Part shown: piece after piece, positions 1 to 12,700 of the stretch | How positions within the stretch are numbered: position 1 is the first letter of the stretch | Layout of the letters: every line of letters starts with the position of its first letter | NCBI GenBank assembly: GCA_002633005.1 | Contig: NMRA01000864.1 | Location: 45,879 to 109,878, forward strand | Reading direction: 5' to 3' | Origin: Phoronis australis | Lineage: Eukaryota; Phoronida; Phoronidae | DNA length: 64,000 nt | Translations under genes and position numbers: made by a program | Notes under the pieces: model-generated | Seen by the model: only the letters and a program-made list of their open reading frames with translations | Told to the model about the DNA's origin: nothing | Databases searched by the model: none

Positions 1-632
1 CCTACTCATGTAACTCTTGCAGTCGTCAATATACTAGTCAACATCCATCTCTTGTTCTGTTCCAACGAACCACCTCGTACACAGTCGAACCGCATTTTTC
101 TGTGTACTCCACATTTTACACTTCTAATGTATTAATTACTAGCGAAGCCTAAAACCAATCACTGACTTTCAAACTTCGTCGACACGATTCTTCAGAATTC
201 CAAAATGTGGTAATGGCATGAAAACCTACATTTAGACGCATTCCAGCATTCAACGATTCCCACTAAGTGAAAAATCATTGAAAAAAGAGAGAGCAGACAA
301 CATCCTCTGCCGGCTTATCTGTTGCTTTTCGGAAAATTAAACAAAGAAGCAGCGGACCAGGGTTGCGTTCCGTACCCTCAGGTATTTTGCCAAAAACACA
401 GGCTTCCGCGAGACTTTGCCAGATATCACAATGCATTAAAAGCAGGACCACACAGGCTTTCCGAGTGTCTGGTTTGACAGAACACAACCCAATCGTTGAC
501 AGATTGTTACCGTGTCACATCAATAAACGTATGTCCAACGAATGTATCACAGTGAGATGTACAGAGGTGCACGAATTGATTGCATCACAACACTTATATC
601 CGCGCTGTGCCAGGAAACGGTTATTGACGTAC
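1..632. other. Left-end intron or 3' sequence of gene 1
   Basis: Downstream of the last recognised exon. The reading phase demands a further exon, but no EGF or other module was recognised here. Confidence 0.5.
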
Positions 633-720
633 CTGATTTGCAAGCTCCCTCTGTAATTCTCATGTTGTCAATTGCGATATCACTCCTGTAGCTGCTCCCT
701 CTAGTGGCACGAAAGGAAAC
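633..720 (-). CDS. Gene 1 exon 21: MAM domain 2, exon D
   Basis: The exon encodes VSFRATRGSSYRSDIAIDNM followed by RITEGACKS. It is close to YRSDIAIDNLVI in gene 2. The acceptor is CTTTTATTGTAG and the donor TCAG|GTACGT, phase 1, so a further module is expected to the left. By analogy with gene 2 that would be EGF then MAM. Confidence 0.88.
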
Positions 721-3700
721 CTACAATAAAAGATTTACTTTAAAAGGATATAATAACGGGTTTTGGCCATTTAACAGATATTAACATACGTGTGTGACTT
801 TCCTACCGTAAAACTATTGAAGCCACGTATGGTGGAACTTCTTACATAGTCTCCTAAACAGGTTAACGTATCCTAAGCTTTAGGTATATTACACGACAGC
901 TGTCAGAAAAAAAACACATCTATATCTATTCTATCAAAAAGAGAGCTTCTGTTTTAGTCAATCATTGTGAAATGCAAACGTAACATGAACGACAATCAGA
1001 GCTACTGATGATTGCTTGAAATACAAAATTTAGTATCGCTTTAACAAGCTCACTCTAAATTAAATTTGTTGCAGCGCAATTATAAAAAAATGAGACGATA
1101 AATTATATTAAGCCACAGCAAAACACTTACAAACTACCAGATCTTCTCCAAATAAGAAACAATTTCTAATCCTTGTAAGGATAGAATAAGATGTCCAAGG
1201 TTTTTACGTATCAATAGATCCGTGTTAATACGCTTTGGGGCATCACTGTGTTTTTACAGAGGACAGTCAGTTTAAACAACAGAAATATTTCGTTAATGTC
1301 TTCTTGAAACGTCTTTGATGGTCATGTTGTAACAACCGACAAATAGCCTGCTTAAATTGGTCAATACGTTGTCCGAACATCAAAGTGTCTGGCGAACGAC
1401 CGCGTAACTGGTACTCTCGTTATAGGCTTGGATTGTACTATACCTGGTACACGGTGGAATTTGAACCTTGTGACTTACGGCTGTCAATTCATTTAAAGAC
1501 ATGATTTACGCATGCGTAAATTCATCACAAATGAACAAAACAATGCATTGGGTCAGCCTTTATGGCAATTACCTGGAGTGAATCTGGTGCAATTTTAACG
1601 AATAGTATGGACAGTAGCGTATCTAGGACACCATAAGGGGAGTCCTACATGTTGCCTCGGGGAATTGGGCAAGGCGCGATTGTATGCGCACAGAGGACTT
1701 GAAAGTTCTGTGGGCCGAGGATGTGGACCTCCTCTTTAGAAAATCTGTCGGTGGACTAAAAGAAAAACGGGAATGCGATTCCGCTGGGATCTTAGCCACC
1801 CTATCTGCTACCGGTCCTAGGTACTGAGCTGCTTTTCTTCACGCTTCATGCTGTTTCGGTTTCACTTAATTACGGCTGCCAAAAGGGGGCAGGGCCGCCC
1901 CCCCACCTATATCCGCATTAGGTTGAGAAATTCCTAGAAAATGCAGCCATTCTGACCGTTCAGCAGAATTTTAGATGCGGGTACCAGTGCCCTTCAGACG
2001 ATTGAATCATTTTTAATTATAGAACTCACATGTACTGTGCAAGGGCATTAGGATGCATGTTACCACTCCGGTACCTACATTTAAAAAGGGCGAGTTTGTA
2101 ATTTTGGGGAGAAAAATATCCGCACTCGCAGTTTTTCTTAATATGTAACACATGGCGATATATCACGAAGTCGTGCTTTTTCGCAAACTTCTCGTGTCTG
2201 CGGCAGATGTCTCCTGGGTGTTTGCCATAGTGTGTCTGAAGACATTTCCATATACAGATTCATATGCATTGCTTCTTTGATTTTTCTTTCAGACAGACTT
2301 GTTTTACAGAAGATTACGGGAATGTTGTCTACGTTATTTTGGCCACACATGGGCTGTTGAATATCTGTAAATTAATGAGTTCAACAACCCAAATGGTTCA
2401 AATCCTGAGTTCCAGGTGCCCTGTTCGTTCTTTTACGAACTCAGCAACGTCAAGTGAAGGCTGCAGGAATGAAAAATCTAAACAATGTGCCAATTAAATA
2501 ACAAAGATGAAATGCTACGTCAGGGACATTTCAATATCCGTCAACTTCAGGCTTCCTAGTAAACGACGTTTCGTGTTGCTTGCCTTCTGCGTTCCTTGCG
2601 GCACAGTCACGGCCACAGTTTGCCAGTCGTTTGAGTTGCGCGAAAACGTCATCAACTCAGAGTTGTTTCCCATGATCGTGAATGACCCCATGGTGTTGCC
2701 GTACATGCTCAAAGACAAGCGGAGACATGCAGCGCCCCCATCTAAAGATGGAGAAATAGAGCAGCTGAACCATAACTTCTGGCTATGTGACGCATAAAGT
2801 TCCAAGAACTTTCTTTTCATCAAAACTAAGCCAAGCAAATTATCACTAGCTGAATTTTGGTGACAGGATATCAGCGTTCGGTGGATAACTATTTGTAACC
2901 ATCAAGTAAAGACAGACGAGCCATAAACTTTTGAGTGAAACGTCATTGCCGTGCTTACAATATACAGCCGTCAGGCTACTGGCTGTCTTACAATGAAATT
3001 AGGGTTGGCAAATGCTGGTGGTATTGTCTTGGTTTGTCTCACAGTCATGTGACAATACTTTTTCCCTTTGATGGTAACATTGTGCACGCCAACGAATGGT
3101 TACTGCAAAGTTATAGAAAGAAAAACAAAGAAATTAGTGCAGACCTGTTGCAATCAGATTGCCACAAATCCATGCTAAACTTGTAGGGCAAATATCGTCC
3201 TGCACGCTAACTGAATAATGAATTCAAACCCCCACTCGGCATTTAATAGAACCAAATTTAAGTTATTGTCAAACTATGATCGATCAAGCATTGGTATTGA
3301 TCTGTCTCTGTAAAGATCCCCCCTTCCATTATCTGAGCACTAGCCTGTAAGTTCAGCAATATTAGCCTCCAAACTGGCGATGTCTCCAGTCTTTGCAGGC
3401 CTAGACGATTCGAAATACACGTATCCAAATCTATTGGACGCGAAACTGGGTCCGGTGTTGAGCGTGGGCGTTGTGTCCTGTACCAGGAGAAGAAATGCAA
3501 AATTACAAACTACCATTAATTTAGGATGTACATTATCGCTATCATCTCGCAGTGAAACTGAGTGATTATTAACGTTGGCAACGCATTCCAAAAATTATCC
3601 ACCAAAGTCTTATTGACTTTAAGGAAGTGTAACAAATTACCTTTAGAAGGGACCGAACTCCATGTATGAGTGAAGGCCAAAACATCGTGATTTGATTACT

Positions 3701-6700
3701 GTACTAAACTATCTTCCATGTATATTCGTAGCTCCACATATGTGTGGTACTGGTGAAGCTAGTGCTATATGCGGTTGGTCAAGATATGTGACAGACATTT
3801 GTTGACTGTATTTCAGTTTTCAATCTAAGTTTTCCCACAACCAAAATCGTNCGTTCTTTTACGAACTCAGCAACATCAAGTGACGGCTGCAGGAATGAAA
3901 AATGTAAACAATGTGCCAATTAAATAACAAAGATGAAATGCTACGTCAGGGACATTTCAATATCCGTCAACTTCAGGCCTCCCAGTAAACGACGCTTCGT
4001 GTTGTTTACCTTCTGCGTTCCTTGAGGCACAGTCACGGCCACAGTTTCCCAGTCGTTTGAGTTGCGCGATAACGTCATCAACTCAGAGTTGTTTCCCATG
4101 ATCGTGAATGACCCCATGGTGTTGCCGTACATGCTCAAAGACAGGCGGAGACAGGCAGCACCCCCATCTAAAGATGGAGAAATAGAGCAGCTGAACCATA
4201 AGTTATGGGTATGTGACTCATAAAGTTCCGAGAATTTTCTTTTTATCAAAACTGAGCCTATCACTAGCTGACGTTTGATGTCAGGATGTCAGCGTTCGGT
4301 GGATAACTCTTTGTAACCAACAAGTAAAGACAGATGAGCCGTAAACTTTTGAGTGAAACGTCATTGCCGTGCTTACAATATACAGCCTTCAGGCTACCGG
4401 CTGTCTTACAATGAAATTTGCTGGCGGTATTGGCTTGGTTTGTCTCACAGTCATGTGACAATGTTTTTTCCCGTTGATGGTAACATTGTGCACGCAAACG
4501 AATGGTTACTGCATGCGGTGAATAAAAAAACAGAGTTATATAAAAAAAGCAAAGAAATTAGTGCAGACCTGTTGCAATCAGGTAGCCACAAATCCATGCT
4601 ACACTTGTAGGGCAAATATCGTCCTACACGCTAACTGAATAATGAATTCAAACCCTCACTTGGCATTTAAGAGAACCAAACTTTGAGTTATTGTCAAACT
4701 ATTATCGATCAAGCATTGATATTGATCTGTCTCTGTAAAGATCCCCCCTTCCATTATCTGAGCACTAGCCTGTAAGTTCAGCAATATTAGCCTCCAAACT
4801 GGCGATGTCTCCAGTCTTTGCAGGCCTAGACGATTCGAAATACACGTATCCAAATCTATTGGACGCGAAACTGGGTCCGGTGTTGAGCGTGGGCGTTGTG
4901 TCCTGTAACAGGAAAAGAAATGCAAAATTACAAACTACCATTAATTTAGGATGAACATTATCGCTATCATCTCGCAATGAAAAACTGATGATTAACGTTG
5001 GCAACGCATTCCAATAATTATCCACCAAAATCTTAATGACTTTAAGGAAGTGTAACAAATTACCTTTAGAAGGGACCGAACTCCATGTATGAGTGAACGC
5101 CAAAACATCGTGATTTGATTACTGTACTAAACTATCTTCCATGTATATTCGTAGCTCCACATATGTGTGGTACTGGTGAGGCTAGGGCTACATGCCGTTG
5201 GTCAAGATATGTGACAGACATTTGTTGACTGTATTTCAGTTTTCAATCTAAGTTTTCCCACAACTAAAACGGTTCAGTATATTTATACAACTCAAAACCA
5301 AGGAAAATACATTCATTGCCACTCGCATTATATATGCCTAATGTGCATTAAGTCTGGGAAAGTCTGAGTTTTGTGTCGCAACGTTCCATTCTATGGAGTA
5401 GCATCTCCTGCTCAACTCGCAGTGCATGGCGAAAACTCGCACGTGCTTGCCTGATCTCCCTTAATTCGAGAAATCTATCGTTTTGGAGCACAGTTGCGTT
5501 CCACTCACGCTTCGGATGTGTATCCAGTCCAAATCGTCTTCTTCTGACTGCACCAAAAAGTCACACAGTGGATGAGCAGAACTTTCAAAGTCACAGGCAA
5601 ACCGGATTCCTTTAAACAAGAAAGATTGCACCCACAGATGGTGAACTGGAAACAGGTCTTCTTCACAGCTTAATAGAAGTTCCTAGTTTCAGGGATTATT
5701 TAAAGAAGAGTAGATGAACGTAGTGTATCTCATAAAGCGGTTCTTAAATTACAAAAACTGGAAACCCATTTCTTTCTGACAAACAACTGATCACCTACTG
5801 ACAGCTTGAACTAATCATAGGGGCAAACACATCGACGATTTCCACCAATTAAAATTGTCTTACATAAGTTTGAAGTCTCAACCGACTGTATACTTGTACG
5901 CTTACGTTTGCAGATGGGAGGATTGGACCAGAGACCATTTGCTTGGCACGTCACATTTGGCAAGCCAACTAACTCGAAGTCACCAAAGCAGATGTAAGTA
6001 ACGGTGTGCCCTGTATGGTACTTATTCATCAATATCTCTGAGATGAAAGCGTTTTTGACTTCTGGCGGATCGGAACAAGTGGGCTCTGTAAAGAAAATAT
6101 TTGGGGATAAAGTTTTCGATGAAATAAGTTTCTCGTAAAGGTGATTTAAACCCAAATACAACAATAACGTCATTTATTTATAAAATGACCTTGCTTCATG
6201 TATTAGTTTGGGATGACTGCTAGGATAGTTTTGAGTCATGTTCACTGGGCGGAATTTGTGTCGAGGGAGCCTTACGCGTTTTATTCTGTTTACAGAGCCG
6301 AGCTCGTTGATTTTTTGTGAAGTCTCGGCACGATCTACCCTTTGCCACAGGGTCTTCAATCCGATTTTGATAGAAAAGTGATCTCGAGCACTAAACAGCA
6401 GCTCTTACATGGTCCATAAATCATACGTATCTTTCTTAGAACGAAACAAATGGAGACGACTTTGACAACACTAAAGGGTTTAAGTAAGAAGCTTCATTTC
6501 CGGATAAAAGCCGCATCAAACTAAAAATGATGCCATACTCGTGCTTTTGTTCATGACTTTGACGGGGACTTATTTTGTTGGTTACGTGACAGGGTTAGGC
6601 TCAGGATATCATATGGCTAACACCGGAGGGCAATGAGGTGAACGTTACTTTGCCAACGGTACTGTCTTTGTTGAGTAAAGAATTGGCAGTGACTCTATTT

Positions 6701-9700
6701 ATTTTTTATTTGTTTTCATTGAAAAAAGAGTTTGGTATTCAGATGTACATGTATTACTAGAGATTGTCACAAGTGATAAGGCAAGTAATTAAACAACTGA
6801 CAAACACAAATGCACTTTTTAGGAAGCTTTGTTCAGTTCCTATTTAGATATGCTTCTTGCAACCGACCACTACAACCCTACAGTGTAAGTCCTCCACTGT
6901 AACCTGCTGGGAGCGTGTCTCTGAGTGGAGCAGTTAATGCACTATTGATGTCTAATCGTTTCATCCAAGAGGGCAATGAGAATCGGTAATCAGATCAGTC
7001 ATTCATGAACGACATTAATTTTTGTTTACCTGGTTTTTCATTGCACGATCCTGGCCACGTCTCCACATGATCGACAGCTACATCTGCCTTAAAACTTCGT
7101 CTCGTGTATTCAAAAGCAAACTGTAATATAAATAGACGGTAATTACATCATATACCGTGTAGATGGAATGTGTGCAAATACCAAAACAGTGTTCAATGTG
7201 AAATTATTCTGCTGAGTTCTAAAGTACGAAGTATGCTCTTTTGGAACTTGACATCTTTGACTCTGTTTCTGATCAGTGGGATGCAATACATAGTGCTTAG
7301 CATAGAAATTGTAAAAATGGCATTTTCTTTGTCTTTAACCATTTATGTAAGACATCAACTCTGTTCACTTGAAAGGCATCACTAAAATAGGAAATTCTAG
7401 ATTTACAGCACTGTGGGTGTATCTAAACGTGTAGCGTAAGCATGTATTTCCGAGATCAGTGACGTCACATTCAACGCTTAATTTTGGAGAACAGGGATTT
7501 CATTCCGCAAGATTAACGTGTTATGTAAAGTTGGTAACAGCGTGTTTCGTGTAGATGTAACCACTCCAAACACGACAAAACACCCCCCACTGCTTTACAA
7601 ATTAAATGCATGCACATTGCTAAGTTTCTTAGAAATCAAACATAAGAAGTTAACTTTTACCCAAACAGTAACGCCATCTGTTCGAGGGTCTATCGTTATC
7701 TTCTCACACACCCACTGATCACCCAAGTTCTGGTTGCTGCTGTAGCGAACGTCTCTTGCACCGTTTGAATAATGCAGGACCACATCGAAGTTGCTCATGG
7801 ACACAGAACTGCCGTACATATGGAGACAGAATGATATACAGCGACCATCGGACAACGCTGAAAAACATAGAAACTTTCGGAAAAGTGTTATACGGAACAC
7901 AGAAGGCGAATGACATAATATACTACACTGTATCTTCTAAAACTACCTTTGGTTCTATAGGATGTTCTTGTCGCTTTTACATGTATCTGTTAATGGACTG
8001 AGAAGCTGTTACAGACGGGCAACATTGTAGTTCGAGAAATTGCACAACACGCTCTAAATGCCATCACGGCTTCAAACTACAAAGGGCTGTAGACAGTAAC
8101 ATGCCCTAAGAACAACGTTGTAAATTTCGAAGTTGCTTGCTGAGTACAGTTCACTGGCTGTTTTATTATTTATTATTTATTTATTATTATGATATTTAAA
8201 ATGAGGGTGGTCTCTTCAGTGATAGCACTGCTTTCCAAGAGGGCCCTCAACAGGAAAAAGAGTAATAAAGCAACAATGAAATATACGTAAAAAGGTACAA
8301 TCATGAATTAAAACAGGTTGAGAATTAAACAATAACTAAATGTGGTGAGGAAATCACGTGCTCCTTTTAAAACACGAGTGGCCTTCACGAATGATGTGCA
8401 CCTACTTACGGAAGTCACTCGCTGAAGACAGGATTGCTTTATAGTTGTTTTTCACTGGATACGACGCCTCGCAGTACATGTAATTGGAAGAGCCATCGTA
8501 ACCGGACGACGGTCCAGTGCCGAAGGTCGTAGTCTTACCCTGAATACAAAGTAAACTATTTGTGTGGTTCGATAACGAAGCGGATACAGAATTTTAAGAT
8601 TTAAGGTAGGGCAGGGCAGATTATTAGCCAGGATTTTATCTGTCAGTCATTCGCCGCCCCTGACCTGCCAAATTGAATCTGGGAGAACTTCATGCAGGGG
8701 GGCAAGGCCCCCTTGGCCGCCCTCTGAATCCTTCACTGGACATGCAATAAATTCATGTAACTTTGTCATATGAGGAAAAGAATGCCGATGTACATTCTTA
8801 TTAGACTATCCCAATTTATAATTTTATTTAAATCATGTTTGTTGCCATTCAACCCACATTCTGCTATATATGACGAGACATTTGCTCAAATCAGGAGTGG
8901 ATGCGCAAATGGACTCACACAACTTGGGTTGGAAATAGTGACGTCCTGGTGAAATAACTTCATGTGGGTTATAAACGTTGATAAAGCTAACTTGCATGAA
9001 AACTAGTTTTGTGAAATAAGTACATGTAGGAAAACAATGCTTGAAAAGTAAATTCAACAGTTGTTTGAAATAAAATGCTGAATACTCCTGGCATACTGAG
9101 AAAATACACGGTAGCCTATTTCACGTGACAAATGTTCGATTCTTATAAACAACCAGTGAAAATGGCTCGCCTAGGACAGTGATAGGATTGAGGATTTTGT
9201 GTTGAAGTGTACTCCTACCAATTTACGTGAATTTATGGCATATCGCTATCTAGAATAGTCCCAGGACAACTAAAGCATATGAATAGAACACTATTTCAAA
9301 ACATTGCTGTTAGCCATCATGATATTGAACCGGATTCCACAAAATTTGTTCAACCCTATATGCACGCACTCCCTGGTGTAACGCGTCGCGCCCCTCACAT
9401 ACATAAAAGTCAAAAATGGCGACAGTGTTATGTGAGAACTAGTTTATTTTGTTTGATATTTGACATAAAGTTCTCATTTTACCATAGTTTTCAGTTGGCG
9501 GTACAAGTTTTACTGGACATATAAAAACGTGCTATCAGATACATGTATACAATTATAACTATTAAGATCACACACCGTTGCAAGTTTGAAACTGTGGCAA
9601 TCCTCGAATACATGTAGCGCGAACTGTAGTAATTCTGAAAGACACCTTTAATAGTGTCAAAAACAGCAATTTGAGCTGCACGAGTAAAAGCAGTAATCAC

Positions 9701-12700
9701 TTTAGGATATCAATGGAAATCACAAATAAAACAATTATTTACATAATAATTGTCAACCCCTTGTGTCTGTCTCCTCTTGTTTCGTACCGCACGTCACTCA
9801 GGAGTCTGTATTTTAAAAATACTNCATATGAATAGAACACTATTTCAAAACATTGCTGTTAGCCATCATGATATTGAACCGGATTCCACAAAATTTGTTC
9901 GACCCTATATGCACGCACTCCCTGGTGTAACGCGTCGCGCCCCACACATACATAAAAGTCAAAAATGGCGACAGTGTTATGTGAGAACTAGTTTATTTTG
10001 TTTGATATTTGACATAAAGTTCTCATTTTACCATAGTTTTTAGTTGGCGGTACAAGTTTTACTGGACATATAAAAACGTGCTATCAGATACATGTATACA
10101 AGTATAACTATTAAGATCACACACCGTTGCAAGTTTGAAACTGTGGCAATCCTCGAATACATGTAGCGCGAACTGTAGTAATTCTGAAAGACACCTTTAA
10201 TAGTGTCAAAAACAGCAATTTTAGCTGCACGAGTAAAAGCAGTTTTCACTTTAGGATATCAATGGCAATCACAAATAAAACAATTATTTACATAATAATT
10301 GTCAACCCCTTGTGTCTGTCTCCTCTTGTTTCGTACCGCACGTCACTCAGGAGTCTGTATGTTAAAAATACTCCCGCCAATATAGCATTATCCATCTACC
10401 TCGTTATCCTGTCAGTGTTTGAAACTCTTGTCCTAACTTTAGTCACTACGGTACAATTATCTTCAGTCTCGTTAATAACGAACGAAAACACTTTCCCTTT
10501 CTGTTCCTGCACTCCGCCGGTTGTCGGACAAATCCTTGCATCCTCTAAGGTTGATTTCCGCAAGCGTCCGTAACGTACACTTGCTACTGCGACAATTTCG
10601 GTATCGAACGCGAACACAGAATTTTTCAGAACTTGGGTAGGACATTTTGTGCCGCCCCGCAAACAAACTATGGCAACAAACAATGCAATAGTCTCTGCTT
10701 CGACGGTATTCAAGAACTTTCGCTATGGAGATGGTGACAGTCTAATCAGTTGGAAGGCTTGAAATCTTACAGGATTTTACGTTATTCGAAAACTGGTCTT
10801 AAATAACACTTTTTTATTTTTATTTAAACACCAAGGGGCACCTCCTGTGAATGCGCAAGGAATTTATTGTTTTGATACACAAACGTCATCCCACGTGGAA
10901 CATTATGTATTTCTCTTGAGCTAGTTGGCGATTCCAACTTAACGTTGTTTATGCTCTTCACTACTTGAGTGGGCTCACAAAGGTGTACGTGGCAAATTTG
11001 TGACCACTTGATGATGCCGTCATGAAAAATATGATTTATCTAGAAGTCAGGATTAGTATTAAAGGAATTTTTACTTTCACCTAGCGTTCTTTTAACTCAC
11101 GAGGATTTCTTAGATTGAACTCGCAGAGGCTAAAATAAAACCAGAAAATGTTTCATGTCACAGGTGTCGACAACGCTCCACAAAAAAAAACATTGTTCGT
11201 TGATTAGTTGTTCCATGACCTCGTTGTGACCGATATTAAAACATCAGAATTCACGTAACAATTCCTGTTATCCAGAGACATATCCTTATGACAAAGCGCC
11301 ACTGGCGGCATGACAGGACAATAAGTGTACTCACACTACACCAAATAATTGACAGACTAACACCTCAGGTCACTTCACAAAATGGCCGATTATAACAAAA
11401 ATGTCACGAGGAACAGCTTACGTGGAATGCGCGAGTGAATGTGCCTGTATTTTTGGGAATGGTGTCGTGCATATCCATAAAAAGATAACCAATTGATAAC
11501 AGGGATTACTACACTGATGTTTTGCTTTTTTACGTGTCTGATAAAAACATTTTTTACCGAAATTAAGAAGTGACAGCAGAATATGTTAAGTGCAATTCAA
11601 AAATAAAACATCAATCGTTATTTCAATGAATAACCGGCAGAAAACAGCGAGATTCTGCGATATTCATAAAACAACAATCGCCAAAAATGCCTCATTCGGT
11701 CGTACAGCTGATAACTGGCCAGTTATCTACTCGGCAATTTCAAATTCGCGGAAGAATAACCTTCTGGTCTAAGATTGTTCCTATCAACTGAGTTGTTGCA
11801 AATTTCAAACCACATAACATACGTATACTTAGCACGGCATGTATTGTCGTACTCGCCATATATTGTCGCACCGGTCGCGACAATACGTGACGAAAGTAAC
11901 AAACTATATCAAAAAAGCCTCATCATCTCTTGGAAATTAAATACATGTAGAATCTAATTAACTTACTACGTGTCTGGTCCAATCAAAATCATCCTCTCGC
12001 AGGTTGACCATCAGGATCACTGACGAGTCCTCGAAATCATCCGTAATTACCTTTGAAGGATCTAGATAAAAAACAGAACATATTGAGAAACCAGTACTGT
12101 CATGAATACGAAACGTCGTCATCGGCAGTTACTCGATAACTAGTTCTACAGAGGCGGAGAAATATCACTAAAATGTGCTGTATTTATCTTCCCTGGAAAA
12201 CTTTGTTTGAGGAAACACTGCGATCATTGACTAGAGGGTAAAATAACTACGGGGACCGGAATTAACAGATAAAGATAAAATGCATGATTTCAATGTAAAT
12301 TTATTTCACTGCTAAGCAAATTACAACTTGGATGTATACATTATATTATTCACGATTCGTTAGGCGTGGGAAAATGTCGTCTTTATCTGGTGATCATACA
12401 AATGTTCACGGTCTGGTTGAATGGCAGAATGAACAAACACATTCATTTGCGTTTCTCACTTAAGCCGGCAGGGGGAGTAAAGCATGTTAAAAACAACACT
12501 TTTTAACAAATATTGAACTAGTTGCAATTACGACTTTGCAAACACGTTTGGTGCCAACTCATATCTCCTCCCGCGAACCAACTACGCTCAGTTTTGGAGC
12601 GCATTGTAGGATTGTAATGTCGTCAGTTAACGCCTGGTGCAGAACAAGTTTTCACAAGGTAGATCCCAATGCACCTCTTGTACATCTTATTCATGTAGTC

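Larger units (their letters stand above)
2426..3850. repeat. 1.42-kb tandem duplication, copy 1
   Basis: This block matches 3852-5273 base for base apart from scattered substitutions and small indels. A single N at 3851 sits exactly at the junction. It contains MAM exons B and C of gene 1. Confidence 0.95.
3852..5273. repeat. 1.42-kb tandem duplication, copy 2
   Basis: Second copy of the block at 2426-3850, a few percent different. Divergence of this size and the N junction suggest two alleles placed in tandem rather than a biological duplication. Confidence 0.95.
8540..11966. other. Intron between MAM 1 exons A and B
   Basis: Apart from the 0.55-kb duplication and a G/C-rich tract near 8695, nothing recognisable was seen. 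The ORFs in it have no domain features. Confidence 0.6.

Noticed and set aside
380-480. Possible next EGF exon of gene 1 (minus strand, after an AAACCAG acceptor)
   Set aside because: Only three cysteines in the required frame and no EGF spacing. Other frames contain stops.
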